Assembly: GCA_000310025.1 (NCBI GenBank)
Contig: FN649731.1
Location: 3,327,683-3,367,567, forward strand
DNA: 39,885 bases
Source: Ectocarpus siliculosus
Taxonomy: Eukaryota > Sar > Phaeophyceae > Ectocarpales > Ectocarpaceae
Reading direction: 5' to 3'
The translations under genes and the position numbers were made by a program. The notes under the pieces were generated by a model. It was not told the origin of the DNA. It ran no database searches and was given only the letters and a program-made list of their open reading frames with translations. Positions 1 through 29,842 of the stretch are shown here, in pieces (the first letter of the stretch is position 1; each line of letters starts with the position of its first letter).

Positions 1-482
1 GTTGAAAATTTTTAAAAATTTAATAAAAATAAAATTGGGGGAGGGGGGGGGGGGGGGGGGGCGTGTTTTGCATGCCTTAGTTGTTAGACCATTGATCAGA
101 ACATCTGTGGTGCAACTGGAGATAGGGAGGGGGGGCATGGAGCAGCATGCAACGGAAAAAGCATGCAGCGAGGTGGACAGACGCAGAGCTAAAGCAAGGC
201 ACCCACGTCAGCATACGTCAGTGCTGGTTGTTTCAACGCACAAAGCACACCACATCAACCACAAAAAAACAGAACATCAAGCCCAACCACTGTCTGGGGT
301 CACAAGACCCGTCCGAACTTGTCTGCTAACTGCTCTAAAACCACCCACACGGTCTACCGGTCAGCCGGGGTCACGACACGCCCACTTCCAAGTTGCCCGC
401 TAAACTGCTTGCAACCATCAACAAGCCTGCCAGACACCGATACCATCGACGAACAGCGTCGGCGTCAAGATTCCCATCACAC
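1..482 (-). other. RPB1 intron 6 (incomplete)
   Basis: Sequence after the donor at 482. No stretch here resembles the next conserved block of RPB1, so the following exon should lie outside the window. It contains a 24-base G-run (C-run in the gene's sense) at 37-61 that abuts a fragment of the C-tailed retroposon family. The outermost 35 bases are AT-rich. Confidence 0.6.
62..105 (-). mobile_element. C-tailed retroposon 3' fragment (copy in RPB1 intron 6)
   Basis: On the minus strand this reads CAATGGTCTAAC, then CTAAGGCATGCAAAACACG, then a long C-run (bases 37-61). The CTAAGGCATGCAAAACACG block closely matches the tails at 20370-20390 and 23860-23875, which also run into C-tracts. It is sense with respect to RPB1. 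Only about 40 bp is recognisable and the GAGTAC terminus is missing. Confidence 0.5.
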
Positions 483-3400
483 CTTGGAGGCCGAGAGGTA
501 TTGTCGGCGGTCGCCGGACCTCGGCACATCGTCCATATCGGGCGGGTACTCGACTTCCACCTGCAGGCCCTGCCTCGTGAACTTGGGCTGTTCGCCGGTG
601 CGGTTAGCGTCGTCAGCGTCCCCCGCGGTCGCCGTCGGCGCCGACAAAGAGCGCAGGGGCAACGTGCGCGGCGTGCAATAACGTCAGAAATACGAAGCAC
701 ATCCACGTAGATGGCACAGGAGTCCCCTAGCTAAGACATGGAATATCTGAAAACATTTATTCCATACGGCGGGGAAGGTGTGTCCTTATAAATGTCGGCC
801 CCCCCTCCCCCCCCCCCGATTGTTTTTACACTCTTACCGGCACCACCACGCTTCTGACAAACGAAAACATGTCATGAAAGCGTGGAGTGTCATCAGTGTC
901 GGTGCATTAGAGAAGGGACGGCTGCTGTACATCAAATGACGTCGTCGTTTGACGTGGCGGAGACGCGGCACAACTTCGACGGAGACGCGGCGAAATCACG
1001 ACACTGCACTGTTCGCGTGCGACGAACGAGGACGATGCCGGCAGCGTCTGCCAGCAAGAGGCAGAAGAAGCGTGCGTGCAGCGCCATGGCTGCACGCGCA
1101 CGCGCCAGAGTAGCACGAACAGCACCGCCATAAACGCCGCAAACCTCGCGCTGCTCTCGGGGCGGCATCGTGTCTCAACGCCGCAAATTCGCAGTGCTCT
1201 CTCACTCACGCTACCACCCGCGACAAGCATCCCAGTGATTCCAAGCCAGAAGTATCGCACAGACGCTTCGTGCCCACACGGAGAACAGGTGATTGTGTAA
1301 GCGACCGTGCGCTCCTCCCCTAAGCCTCGCTTCTCGCCACAACGGTACCCAAATCCAACCCCCCTCTATATTTCTCTCCAAACGCGAGGGGCTACCCCTC
1401 ACGAACGACTCAGCTACAGTAGTTCTCGTCCCCCAGAGCCCATCGCACGGACTCTCCCCTGCTTGAGTGAACCCTAACACTTCTTCCCCGCCGAAGACCG
1501 ACAGAGAGGGGGGGGGAGCGTAGAGACGGCAGCTCGCCACGTAACCAGAGCGTTCGCATCCACAACCACCCCCAATCCCCTCACACGCCTGGACCACCTA
1601 CCTAACCTCAAACCAACCAAACCGCCACATGAGCCCACACTCCCTCTCCTAGCCCGAGGACCCCCTGCCTTGAGTCTCACCAGCAGTCCACCGCACCCCG
1701 AAGCGTGTTCCCCTCCACCGCCCCCCCCCTCCCCCCCATTCTCCCCGCCCATGCCGTCAAGGTCCATCCCGCCGCCGGCCAGATCACCCGTCCCGAAGAC
1801 GCACTTTTTCGCGTTGCGGCAGTGCTCGTGGATGTAGCTCAGCCTCGTCTGCGCCGTGGTGGGGGGGAAAACACGCGGTCTGATTACTGGGTGTTCGTGG
1901 TGCTGGTCAAGTAGTTTTCTTTCTTATTACAATTTCATCTCAGATAGATGACAAAAGTCACGGGAAAAACTTGCAACTTATCCATAGAGGTGTACAAGCT
2001 GTCGTTTGTGGTTCTACCAGTGATCTCCGAGCAACACACTAGGCACCGGTGGTGTTTGATGTGGACCACAACCTGCGAGTGCTGCTGTTGTAGGCGTTTC
2101 GACAAGGGATTCAGGGCGGAAAGGTGACGGGGTGCTGGCTTACAGCACTTTTCCCCCAACATGACGTGAAGCGCTTGCGTACAGCAGCAACACGCAGAGC
2201 CAAAACCTAGAACAAGCATCAACACAAACACCAGCGTAATGGAATACACGCTGTTCTTGCAAGCAAGCAAGCAACCACTACACGAACGACACCTAACGGG
2301 ACGGGACGGAACGAGCCAACACGGGAAGGAACGGAATACCTTCGGGTTCTTGATAAGCAGGGCTCGCTTGTACTTCATGTCGGACTTGTCGAACCTCAGG
2401 CGCGAGCAGTGAAAGCACACGCTCCGCAACACCTTGAGCGTCACGTCCAGAAACCCGCAGTGGTATACCGGCCTCGCCAGCTGTATCGCGGTTTCCCGTG
2501 TGAAAAGCGAGAGAGAGTTTCCGCGCGCGCGTTGGAGCAGACGTTTACGGTGTAGTAAGACAGAACCAAGGCGAAAGGAACACTTCCTGCATGCCGACAA
2601 ATTGAAGCTGCAATGATGACAGAAACAAGGCCACAGCACCTACCACATGCCAACAAATTGAAGCTGAAATACTGTAGACAGAAACAAGGCAATAACACTT
2701 CCTGCATGCCGACTAACTGAAGCTGTAATATAGACAGCAGTAAAGGCGATGACACCTCTTCCTGCATGCCGACAAGGCGCGTTTTCTCACGTACCCACCC
2801 TGCCACAACTTACACCACCGGGGGAACAGGCAAGACACGACCATTGTACAAGAAACAACAACAACAGCAGCAGCAGCAGCCACGCCGTGACCCCACCCAC
2901 CTCCATGTGCCCGAAGTGCCCCGGGCAGTCGTTGACCTGGTTCCCTCCGATGCCGGTGTAGGTGCAATCGCAGGTGCGACACCGGGTGTTGAAATCCAGG
3001 GTACCCATGCGCGGGTCGTTGGCGCCCCCGTATACGGCGCTCCCATCCTGGGACACAACAAGCACGGCCAAGCCCGAAATATTTTGGAGGGGACCGTTCG
3101 GTTTTTCCGATAAACAAGTGCGAAGGGCATTCATTGTAGATTAGTTTTATTGCGGGCAGTGAAGTCTTCTATACAGAACGAGCAATTATCAAAATTTATG
3201 ACAGAGACAAAATACAGGATGTCAAGACAATGTAGTTGTGCACCCCCTAGCAAAATATACCACTCAAAACGTTGCGGTGAACATGGTCTGCCCCATGCGT
3301 AGAAAGTCTCACTGGAAAACACTTGCACCCACGGTCCAGTAATTTTCCGCATCGAAGTGGTGTGAATTGATCGCGTTCAGTACGAACGCTGGGAGCAATC

Positions 3401-3656
3401 TCCACCCCGCCTTTAATCACGGGGTGAAAACCGAGCGCCACCAAACAGGCACGTGCAGCGAGAGGCATAGCAGGCACAGTCGCCCAACAACAAGACAGAC
3501 AGAAATCTTGTGCACATCGCACGTCTCGCACCTTGTAAAGGTCGTACTTTGTGACGCCCTCCGGAATGTCGACGTCGTTGACCTTCACCTTCTGCAACAC
3601 CGACATCTGACGCTGCTCTCGTGCAAACGGTCATGCACCAACGTCCGACCAGGCGT

Positions 3657-3714
<58 letters not shown>

Positions 3715-4800
3715 AGGGAGAGAGAGGGAGGGAGAGAGAAAGAGAGACACACGCAGAGAGACAGCGAACATAGTGGGTTCAGAGAGCAACAGTAGTCAAA
3801 AACTCGAGAAGTTTTGCGCACGCGTGGCAGAAGGGCGGCGCAGGGAGAGCAAAGCAAACGCACGCTTATACCGACGACTGAGGTAATCTGTGCCGTACAC
3901 GACGACGAACGTTCTCAAGGTTCGACGTCGGGCATCGATGAGCTACAGCGCTTACAGCAGCATACATCGGATATGATGTCGGGTAGCACCTCCAAAAACA
4001 AATTCCAAACATGCGATTTCGACGATAGCACAACACACTGGTATCATACTGCCGTTGCAGTGCCTTGAGACTGCACCGAAAAGTAACCACCTGCGTGGTG
4101 GCGACAGGGGCGCTGCACGGGTGTGGGTGCACGGGTGAGGGGGGGGTACGTACAGAGAGGGTCCGTTGCCCCTTTTACCGCAAACCGTTCTTGCATGCGC
4201 TACACACGTCTGCCTCCTTTACTCAGGCACATGTATATATATCGTATACTATCGCAGCCCATGAGCACTCCTATGCGTGCCGTCGGCTTTGCAATGTCGG
4301 CACAGGGAGGATGCGTGTCTGCCGCCGTTTCAAGGGTTAACTCCGGCCTCCGCATTCTACTTGACAACTGGGTGTTCCCAAATTAATTATACCAGTAGTT
4401 TGAATATGTATCTAGTGCGACCAGCCGCAGTGGCATACAGCAACAGCAGCAGCACCACCTTGTACCACCACAAAATAACACAAATACGTCCCCGATCCCC
4501 TGATCGCATCATCCGCTCCTCCTCCATGGCACCCAGCTACAGCAGCCGTAGATACTTGCCCACGCTTCGTGCACACACGCGTTTTAAAAGTTGCAGATCA
4601 CAGATGAAAGCGCGCAATATGTAGCGATAAATAAACCATCGACGAAACCTCGCCTGTGTGCTACTGCTGCTGCTGTATTGTAGAAGCACTATACTGCTGT
4701 ACTTCCTTCCTCTCACCACTTCATCTGGGCTGAGGATCCCGAACTGCAGCTTCTGGACGCGGCACAACCGCGCCGACGAGAAGCTGAACTGAGACGGCAT
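483..4800 (-). CDS. RPB1: RNA polymerase II largest subunit RPB1, N-terminal exons (partial, runs off left edge)
   Basis: This is the catalytic largest subunit of nuclear RNA polymerase II. Six exons can be read on the minus strand: 4717-4800, 3532-3612, 2901-3047, 2340-2480, 1681-1848 and 483-587, all joined in phase 0 with GT-AG introns. They give 242 residues. Exon 1 ends in LQFGILSPDEV and exon 2 starts RQMSV, the conserved RPB1 N-terminus. Exon 3 holds the clamp zinc site (CRTC, then CPGHFGHME). Exon 4 continues LARPVYHCGFLD and has a second CxxC (CFHC). Exon 5 has HCRNAKKC and then a glycine-rich loop ending GCGGLL. Exon 6 begins PKFTRQGL and ends YLSASK at a GTGTGA donor. The CPGHFGH...LARPVYH...CVCF-type spacing fits Pol II better than Pol I or Pol III. 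The ATG at 4800 is the first in frame and matches the family start. Two oddities are 14 residues between the zinc ligand pairs instead of the usual 6, and the glycine-rich loop. The rest of the gene (active site, CTD) lies beyond base 1. Confidence 0.93.
588..1680 (-). other. RPB1 intron 5
   Basis: 1093-base intron between exons 5 and 6. It holds a C-rich run at about 803-821 not preceded by the retroposon tail motif. I see no gene on either strand; the open frames show no recognisable protein. Confidence 0.7.
2583..2777. repeat. Minisatellite of about 58-60 bp, about 3.3 copies, in RPB1 intron 3
   Basis: The block CTTCCTGCATGCCGAC followed by AACTGAAGCTG-type sequence and GACAGAAACAAGGC recurs at about 2583, 2640, 2698 and 2757, with point differences and small indels. 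It lies in the 420-base intron between exons 3 and 4. Confidence 0.8.
3659..3760. repeat. (GA)n microsatellite in RPB1 intron 1
   Basis: About 45 bases of pure GA dinucleotide grade into GGGA/GA interruptions. It lies just upstream of exon 2 on the minus strand, so in RPB1 sense it is a CT-rich run close to the splice acceptor at 3612 and may serve as its polypyrimidine tract. Confidence 0.9.
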
Positions 4801-5673
4801 GATGCTGCTTCTCCCTCCCCACGCCCTCTCTCCTTCGCACACTAAAAGTCAGTGTCGGTGTCAGCCGCAGCCTCTGTCACGACCTGCTGCCGTCCCCGCA
4901 CTATTGCCGCACCGCCGCGGGCGCTGCTGCAATAGCCCGGCACTGCTTCCTCTCCCCCCAGAACGCAGATGAATCCCTGATCCGGTAGGTCTTACCCTTG
5001 CTTCAGGCCTGGGCTGTACACCCTGCCGCGTCGATCCTGCTCCCCTAACGAGCCTGTTTTCTGCCCCTGCAGCCGCCGCCTATGGACGCAGACGGCTCTT
5101 TTCGCACTTTCTCGGCGTAGTTTGCCCTAAAAATCAAAGTTCCGGGTGCCTCGAGATCCCAGGGCTCAGAACCTCCTAGCGAGAACCTGTTCAGGGCCTG
5201 GAGGGCGCGATCCAAGCGAGCTCCGTGACGCACACGCTTTTTCCGGGCGGACGGAGTCGTCCACTGACCCTCGACCGGCCTGCAGCACACCACGCCGAAA
5301 TTTGGGGGCAACGCAGATTGTGAAGGGAGGGGGGCGGGGTGCCGAGGTGTGTCCTGCTGTGTGTAGCAGTGGCTGGTGTGGTTTCTTCGTTTCTTCTACC
5401 CAAGAAAAGAAAAGGGCAATAATCAACGAGAGAGAGCCAGAGAGACCTACCCCGTGTACACCGACCCACGGTTTACCACCGGGAGCCCCTTCGTGTTGGC
5501 CCGGAAAGCTGTCGGGGAGGCTGGAGCGACAAGGAATCGCGAGAGGGGAGGAGTTACAAAGGGCGAAGGGTTAAAGAAGAGCCGCTGCTGCTCCTGCTGT
5601 GTGTGTGTGTGTGTGTGTGTGTGTGCCGGCGACTGCTGCTGCTGCTCGTTCCCCGAGGCCCATTATTTTTAGC
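4801..5673. promoter_or_regulatory. Divergent intergenic region between RPB1 and the ArfGAP gene
   Basis: An 873-base interval separates two head-to-head start codons, so it should hold both 5' UTRs and both promoters. I see no convincing TATA box. A (GT)n run at 5599-5624, flanked by CTG repeats, ends about 50 bases before the ArfGAP ATG. No additional coding sequence is supported. Confidence 0.6.
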
Positions 5674-24037
<18,364 letters not shown>

Positions 24038-24593
24038 GCGAACAAGACTTGGCGGGATATTTTTGGTTGAGTTTTTTCTGTGTACGGTTTCAGGTGGCGA
24101 GGGGGTTGTGCCGCAAAGTGTGAACATATTTCTGTTCCATCGCGGATTTGCGCATGGTTCGGATTCCGCAATTAACTTGTACCCGGGGGGGGGGGGGCGA
24201 TGAGGGTTGACTGAATCCGCGGGCGGTACTCCGAATCACGGTTCATTGGGTATGCCGGGATTAGCACGGCGGGAAAGCGGAATAATTGAACGGAACGAGG
24301 AACAGTAAACGGTGTCGTTGCTATATGCCACACGACGGTGCCATTCTTGGTAACGAACGTGCTACACACCGGCATGGGATATTAATGCTACTCCGGGAAC
24401 ATTTGTGGATGTGATTGTGAGAGAAACCGTGGGTTTGTTTTTCTTTTTATCCTTCGAATTTAGAGGCTTTACATAGCACCAGAGTTTGGTCCTCGTACCG
24501 CAGCACAGCAGGCGTTTGGCAATGTCGTCTTGCGACAGTGTTGGCAAGAGTTTTGAGGCGGGATAAGAGGAGTGGCAGGGGTCGGGGCGGCGG
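24038..24593. other. ArfGAP 3' flank
   Basis: Contains the probable 3' UTR. There is a G-run at about 24184-24197. I see no gene and no clear polyadenylation signal that I would single out. Confidence 0.4.
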
Positions 24594-24730
24594 CGGGGGG
24601 GGTGGGGGGGTGCACTAATGTGAACGCACGCCGTAGCCTCTAGACCGTTGACCTCGCATCCCCCCAACGCCGGGACGGAGCGAAATGCCGGGTTTTCTCC
24701 TGCCCAGGCCACGATGAACCAGAAGCTGGT
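24594..24730 (-). mobile_element. C-tailed retroposon 3' fragment (minus strand, intergenic)
   Basis: On the minus strand it reads GAGAAAACCCGGC, GCTCCGTCCCGGCGTTGG, GATGCGAGGTCAACGGTCTA, GGCTACGGCGTGCG and AGTGCACCCCCCC. It matches copies 1 and 2 closely and keeps the stem (GGGACG at 24672-24677 pairs with CATCCC at 24657-24662). The terminal motif is degenerate (AGTGCAC). Confidence 0.75.
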
Positions 24731-26379
24731 CATCGTCCTTGCCTGTGCCATGCGGGGGGAGTAGCGGTATGTAGTTGGGGGCTCGAAGGGTTTTCTAGAG
24801 GTAGGCGTGGGCGGTAATCAGTGCGCAGGAAAGATGAATTTGCAGGCACGTGGGTACTCTCTTTGCTTGCCCTGGTGACGGCATGGGCCCCCCTTTTTGA
24901 AGTAGTGGTATTCTAACGGTCCACTCTTTTTGGTGGTTCGAACGGTCGTCTTGGGTGGGGGGTTTTGGTGTTCGGGCGACGGGGGGGGGGGCTTGTTGAG
25001 GATGTCTTGTAGTCTAAGGTTCTTGGTCGTCATCGCTTCGGTATCATCGTGTTCATCCCGACAAAGAGAGGGAAGGGGGGAGGGAGGGAGGGAGGGAGGG
25101 AGAGAAGGAGGGAGGGAAGGGTCTCCCTTCCTGCGGCGTCGTTGTCCTTTCCCCGCGGTGCCATGCAGGGCGGAGGGGGATTGGTTGGTGTTTTGGGAAA
25201 GATGGAACGCTTTTTCCTCTGGCTTGAACCTTCGGCGGAGGCCAAACAAACAGGCTGGCACCCCTCTTCCGGAGAAACACAGCGCCGGCGAGGGGCAAAA
25301 GGGTATATTCCTGTAAAATTTTGATGATCGCCCCGCTTTTTAGCTTTTTTTACCCCCTACCCTTCTCTGGCCCTGTTTATTCTAAGGGAACGAGTGTTCA
25401 TGGAGCATACGCCCCCGCCCTCCTCGAGAAAATATCGGGATTATTTTAACGGGGTCCCCCATGCGGTACCTGTAGGCGGAATAGATAGCGGTGTTAGTGG
25501 TGGCGGTAATGATAGCGATAGCAAGCGAGCGTTCGCGCTGTAAATATGTGCGACAGCGTGCGGAGAGCGTCGAACTAGAAGGAAGGCTGTTTTGATTTTT
25601 GGGGGTATCTTGACGGGTATGATACCATCATTATTGGTGTGGGGGCGGGTGATGTCGTTAGGGTGTATTAAGTACATAGCTGTATGCACCAAGAGCTGGA
25701 CACGGTATCGAAGTAGCGACCTGCCCAGTCTCCCGTTGCGTCGTGTGCTTGTTGGTGTATGCAGGGAAAGCAACTTGTGTGTTTGTGGCGGGGGTCGTGG
25801 CGAGTAACTTGATTCCTGTCATTGTTTTCTACCCAAGACGGGAATTTTCAATTTTCCGTCCATCTTTTCCCCCCGGCCCGCCTTTACGGATATACTGGCG
25901 TCCTGCATGTCCTCGACTGGTGTTGCCACTCCTTCGAGTGTGCACCTGAACGCGAACTCTTGTTGAACGCTTTAATAATGTTTAGTTTCTCTTTCCTTTT
26001 TTTTTCCGTAGCGGCTTGGTTACGTGTTGGAGGCCGGCACTGTTTACGTCGCGACTGGGACCGCGTTGTCTGCGTTTGCAGCAGAACACTACATAGCTCT
26101 CGCGCCGCGACGTCGGTGAAGGGGTGTAGTCTGCATTTGGTTTAAACGACTGATCGTCGCACTGAGGCTCTCGCTCTTCTGTAGCTCCCCTGGTACGCGG
26201 AGAATACCCGTCATCGAATGTAGGTCGGTGCGGTTGGCATGGCCGGCCGTGGGCGACCTCGAATTTGGCGACCGCTCGGTCCTGGCTGCAGCAGCATACA
26301 TACGGTGGCGGGGTGTGGTGCGCGACTCCGAACGCGGTGGAGTATGATAGGTTGTGAGGGTCTCTTCGCTACGCCGTGG
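24731..26379. other. Intergenic stretch without a recognised gene
   Basis: Includes a GGGA-rich minisatellite (25070-25120) and several G-runs. A TTCCGTAG acceptor-like site at about 26012 is followed by an open stretch (RLGYVLEAGTVYVATGTA), but I find no partner exon or family, so I make no gene call. Confidence 0.4.
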
Positions 26380-26660
26380 TTACGCATCTCAAAATCCCAA
26401 ACAATGTGTTTTGTGCATGCGTGGCAGTGTCGTATTCCCACCCGGGCGTGCGCTATCGGAAAAATACGATTGATTCACTCACCGACGGTCATGCACAGTA
26501 TTGTATGTAGTGCAATTTTTTTGGCGCCAGTCCCGCCCGCCTAAAATGGCAACGTAGCCCTAGTAATGGTAGCGTGTATCGCTGTCTTGACTGTCGTCGC
26601 GTGCCACAAGCGGTGCAGCAGTGAAGGCTTGGTTATTATTGTTGGCGTACAAGTAGGCGA
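26380..26660. repeat. Diverged direct repeat, first copy
   Basis: Shares ordered blocks with 27315-27610: ACCCGGGC(G)TGCGCTAT, GATTCACTCACC followed by GGTCAT, GGCAACGT(A/T)GCCCT, and GCGTGCCACAAGCG followed by AGCAGTGAAG. The copies are about 950 bases apart. Function unknown. Confidence 0.7.
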
Positions 26661-27070
26661 TCGTACATTTGTGGCGATCAAAGGCGTAAGCTGAAGCCGA
26701 AAAACAAAGACCATGGTGGTACTACATATTTGTGTACCTGCCTGCACTTGTAGATGCAGGAAATTTCGAAATTTCGAGAACCTGTGCGGGGTGGTGTTGT
26801 TCCACACAATAAACAAGTAGCTCCTACGGACACATGTGAACCAACAATCCAAACCAACAAGTAACTAGCGTCATGCCGACACAAACATAGCCGACAAGCA
26901 CACCAACAACCATCACGGCAAACGAACCGGCATCCGTGCCGACAAGCGAAAGACAAGCGAATCAGAAAGGCTGGACAGCTGAGAGACTGAAGAAACGCCA
27001 ATTCTTCGGCGTACGTAGTAAAATCAATTATTTGGTGAAAAGAGGTGGGTGCGACGCTGCAACGACATAC

Positions 27071-27073
<3 letters not shown>

Positions 27074-27130
<57 letters not shown>
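27074..27130. repeat. (GA)n microsatellite
   Basis: Almost perfect GA dinucleotide run of about 55 bases between the two copies of the diverged repeat. Confidence 0.95.
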
Positions 27131-27132
<2 letters not shown>

Positions 27133-27314
27133 GGCAGAATGTAGAGGTGCAGTTTTAGGGAAAGGCATTTCTGCCCAAGCTCGCGCCGTGGCCTGCGGGG
27201 CTCGTGGGAGTGCACCGGTCTACTCCACCACACGTGCGTTGGATCTCGAAAAGAGTGCGATAAAGAGAAAATTCACAATCTGGTCGTGAATGTCGCGTTT
27301 CTACGGTCGGTGTG

Positions 27315-27610
27315 TTTCGCATTCCAGATTCCAAAGCATATGTGTTGTGTAGTTGTGTTTGTGTAGGTCATTGCAAGTGTTACTTCGACCCGGGCTGCGC
27401 TATATTGGAACTAAACGTTCCAGCGATTCACTCACCCGTGGTCATCATGAATACATTTATTTCGTGGGGGCAATCCTGACCGTCTTATTTTATATAGGCA
27501 ACGTTGCCCTCTTGTAGCGCGATTCTTTGTCCTCGGCTCTGTCATTGCGTGCCACAAGCGTTATAGCAGTGAAGATCTCGATTTTGTTGGTCTGGTGTAT
27601 GTAGGGATAT
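27315..27610. repeat. Diverged direct repeat, second copy
   Basis: Counterpart of 26380-26660, in the same orientation with similar block order. Neither copy has a convincing reading frame. Confidence 0.7.
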
Positions 27611-27730
27611 ACGTGGTTTCCCGATACGGCAGCAGCAGTATGTAGTAGTGTGGTCCCGGTAGAATGCCGGGTGCGATCCAGCCGATTTCACCGACCGGCA
27701 TTTAGGTACCAGGCAACCGGCATTTATTCA

Positions 27731-27915
27731 AAGTTTTTTTTTTTTGTCTTCACTTCAAATCAGCGCTCACAGCACTACTAGTGCCGTTTACTCCAACCCG
27801 TGGTCACACAGAAGAGCGCCTCTCTACCCTCCCCTCCTGCGGTACTTTGTCTTCGATTTTTAATGCGAGAAGAGTTCAGCACTCTCTTCCCTCTGTGTAC
27901 ACACGAACTAGTGCT
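27731..27915 (-). mobile_element. SINE-like element, 5'-truncated
   Basis: On the minus strand it runs from AGCACTAGTTCGTGTGTACA, through GACCACGGGTTGGAGTAAAC and GAGCGCTGATTTGAAGTGAA, to GACAAAAAAAAAA. It is highly similar to 31480-31662 and to the body of 21872-22120. It lacks the tRNA-like head. Confidence 0.82.
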
Positions 27916-29500
27916 AATAGTGATTACCTTCAAGCTGCGGGCGGAAAATACGAAAATACAGCATCTGTACAAAGAAGCAGGAAGTACCAGAATAACAAAT
28001 TAAGGAATAAAAGTCTCAGACTCTGTTCTATGATAGAGATGGTTTCGTTGTGTCATATTAAGAAAAAAAAAAAAAAACACACACACACACAGAAAGACTA
28101 CCCATTCAAATGCAAATGGAAGAGATGAATTTTTGTCATGTTGTTGAAGTAATAAAAAATAAAAAATATATCATTTTCCGTTTGTGCCGCGCGCCACCCC
28201 ACAACACCGCCACACCGCCACCCTTTCTCAATTCGCGAAGAACGCACAGGGCGCCACACGAGCAGATCTTGAGGTAAGACAGAGAAGTAGAGAGAGTACT
28301 GAAGAATGGAGCAACAGGGAGAGGGAAGAGAGTAGTTGTCCTCAGGGCGTCCTAAACGACAGGAAAAGTGAGAGGACCTGTCAGCTCAACACCAAGTACA
28401 TCTGGAGAAACCCACTTGCATGTATGAGACGTTGTATGTATGCAGATAGTAGTGATGTTTGTTTCTATCTTCCGCATGAAGGATGGGAAGTTGTACACAG
28501 GCCACAGAAAGCCACCCGTACATGTTTTCGGCCCGTCTGCGGCCAACTCGTTTTGGACTGGTCACCGATGGAGCAACCGCCAAAAGTTCGATCAGTGCAT
28601 GCGGCATGTAGTGAGCCCGTTCTGCGACCACTCGTTTTGGGCTGGTGGTGGCGACCATCGCTCGTAGGCGGCGACAACAAAACCGCTGTATTTGGTTCAT
28701 TCCCCCGCGCCGTCGCAGAGCGATATTGGGCGTAAAAGTGTCTCGTACATACGCAGGTCAATACGGCTCAGAACGCACTGCGTAGGAGCTCACTACTACT
28801 GCTATGTTGGCCGCTGTTTGGGCAACAGGTGTGGTCAAGGTCCTCTCTCTATGACCACTATTCACCTTTTTTGAATCAGGACTCCCCGAATCCCTGAAAT
28901 AGGTACAATGCTGAATCGGACAGACATGAAAAAATGACCCCCTTCGGATTTCAAAAACACCCTCGGTATTTCTGCAGAAACTGGGTCTTGAGCCCTCACG
29001 CGCCTCCGCGCCAGAGCTCAACCGCCGTCCGTTGAGAGAGCAGAACGCAAAACCCTTGCTTCTTCCGCTCCAAAAATCAAATATCGGCGCCGGCACGTTT
29101 GCGGCTGAACTTCTCTCTGCTGCAATCCGCGGAAGATCTGCGTCTCACATCAACGGATACATCGCACAACACAGCGAAATGAGAGACAGCAGTCTGACAC
29201 TTCTTGCGGCGTACATACCACCTCCGTACAGAGTACAGACAGGGGCGTTGGATGAGCACGCCGGCTTCCTCGCATAAGCAAAAGGGACCGAACCACAATG
29301 CACAGGCCAGTAGAGTTGCGGCTTTGTTTTCACGCGCGTAGAACATCGCTGTCATCTACCTACAACCAACCGCTCTCCAACCGCTCTCTCCCCTTCCGGA
29401 TATCGGGATATCGTACTTCTCTCTTCGTCCTGCCACTGATCTCCTCTCTGATCCTCTCATCTCCGCTGTTCATACCGTACGTGTCGTGCCGGTCAAAATT
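27916..29500. other. Intergenic stretch, no recognised gene
   Basis: Holds an A-run followed by (CA)n at 28062-28091 and a two-copy repeat of about 80 bp (28526-28660, shared CTCGTTTTGG(A/G)CTGGT). The longest open frame, 28184-28735 plus (183 codons), has no recognisable domain. Confidence 0.4.
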
Positions 29501-29546
29501 GTTTATTGTTAAAACCAGAAATAATTGATCAACGTTTCGCAAGCAG

Positions 29547-29655
29547 TAATAAAGAGTCCATATTTTGGAGAGCCAGGAAACACGTTTTATTTGCGCCCTG
29601 TTTCGAGAGGAAAACACAGATTGAAAATCGATGGGTGATTGCTTTCACTCGGCAG
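29547..29655. repeat. Direct repeat, first copy
   Basis: AATAAAGAGTCCATATTT, GAGCCAGGAAACACG and GAGAGGAAAACACAGATTG followed by AAATCGAT match 30487-30605 in the same order. Confidence 0.85.
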
Positions 29656-29745
29656 CCCGCACGCGCGCCACCACGTACGCTGTGCTTCGGGGCGTGGCGC
29701 GACTTCCGGGGAGTCCCCCTCCTTTCATCGGTTCTCTCTGGGATG

Positions 29746-29842
29746 TTTTTTTTTTTTCTTCTTCCCCCTTCCTTGTGTATCTTTTTTCTTCTTCCCCCTT
29801 CCTTGTGTATCTTTTTTCTTCTTCCCCCTTCCTTGTCTCTTT
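29746..29842. repeat. 30-bp pyrimidine-rich tandem repeat, three copies
   Basis: The unit CTTCTTCCCCCTTCCTTGTG + TATCTTTTTT is repeated three times, the last copy diverging at its end. It precedes a short frame starting ATGTCGGGCGTCCTTG (29914-29976, 20 codons), which I cannot support as a gene. Confidence 0.92.

Noticed and set aside
791-821. Further C-tailed retroposon copy
   Set aside because: There is a C-run, but the preceding sequence has neither the GTCAACGGTC nor the GAGTAC motif. The same applies to C/G-runs at 14797, 16827, 17774, 24184 and 24979.
3659-3760. Arg/Glu-repeat open frame over the GA tract
   Set aside because: It is a microsatellite artefact within RPB1 intron 1.
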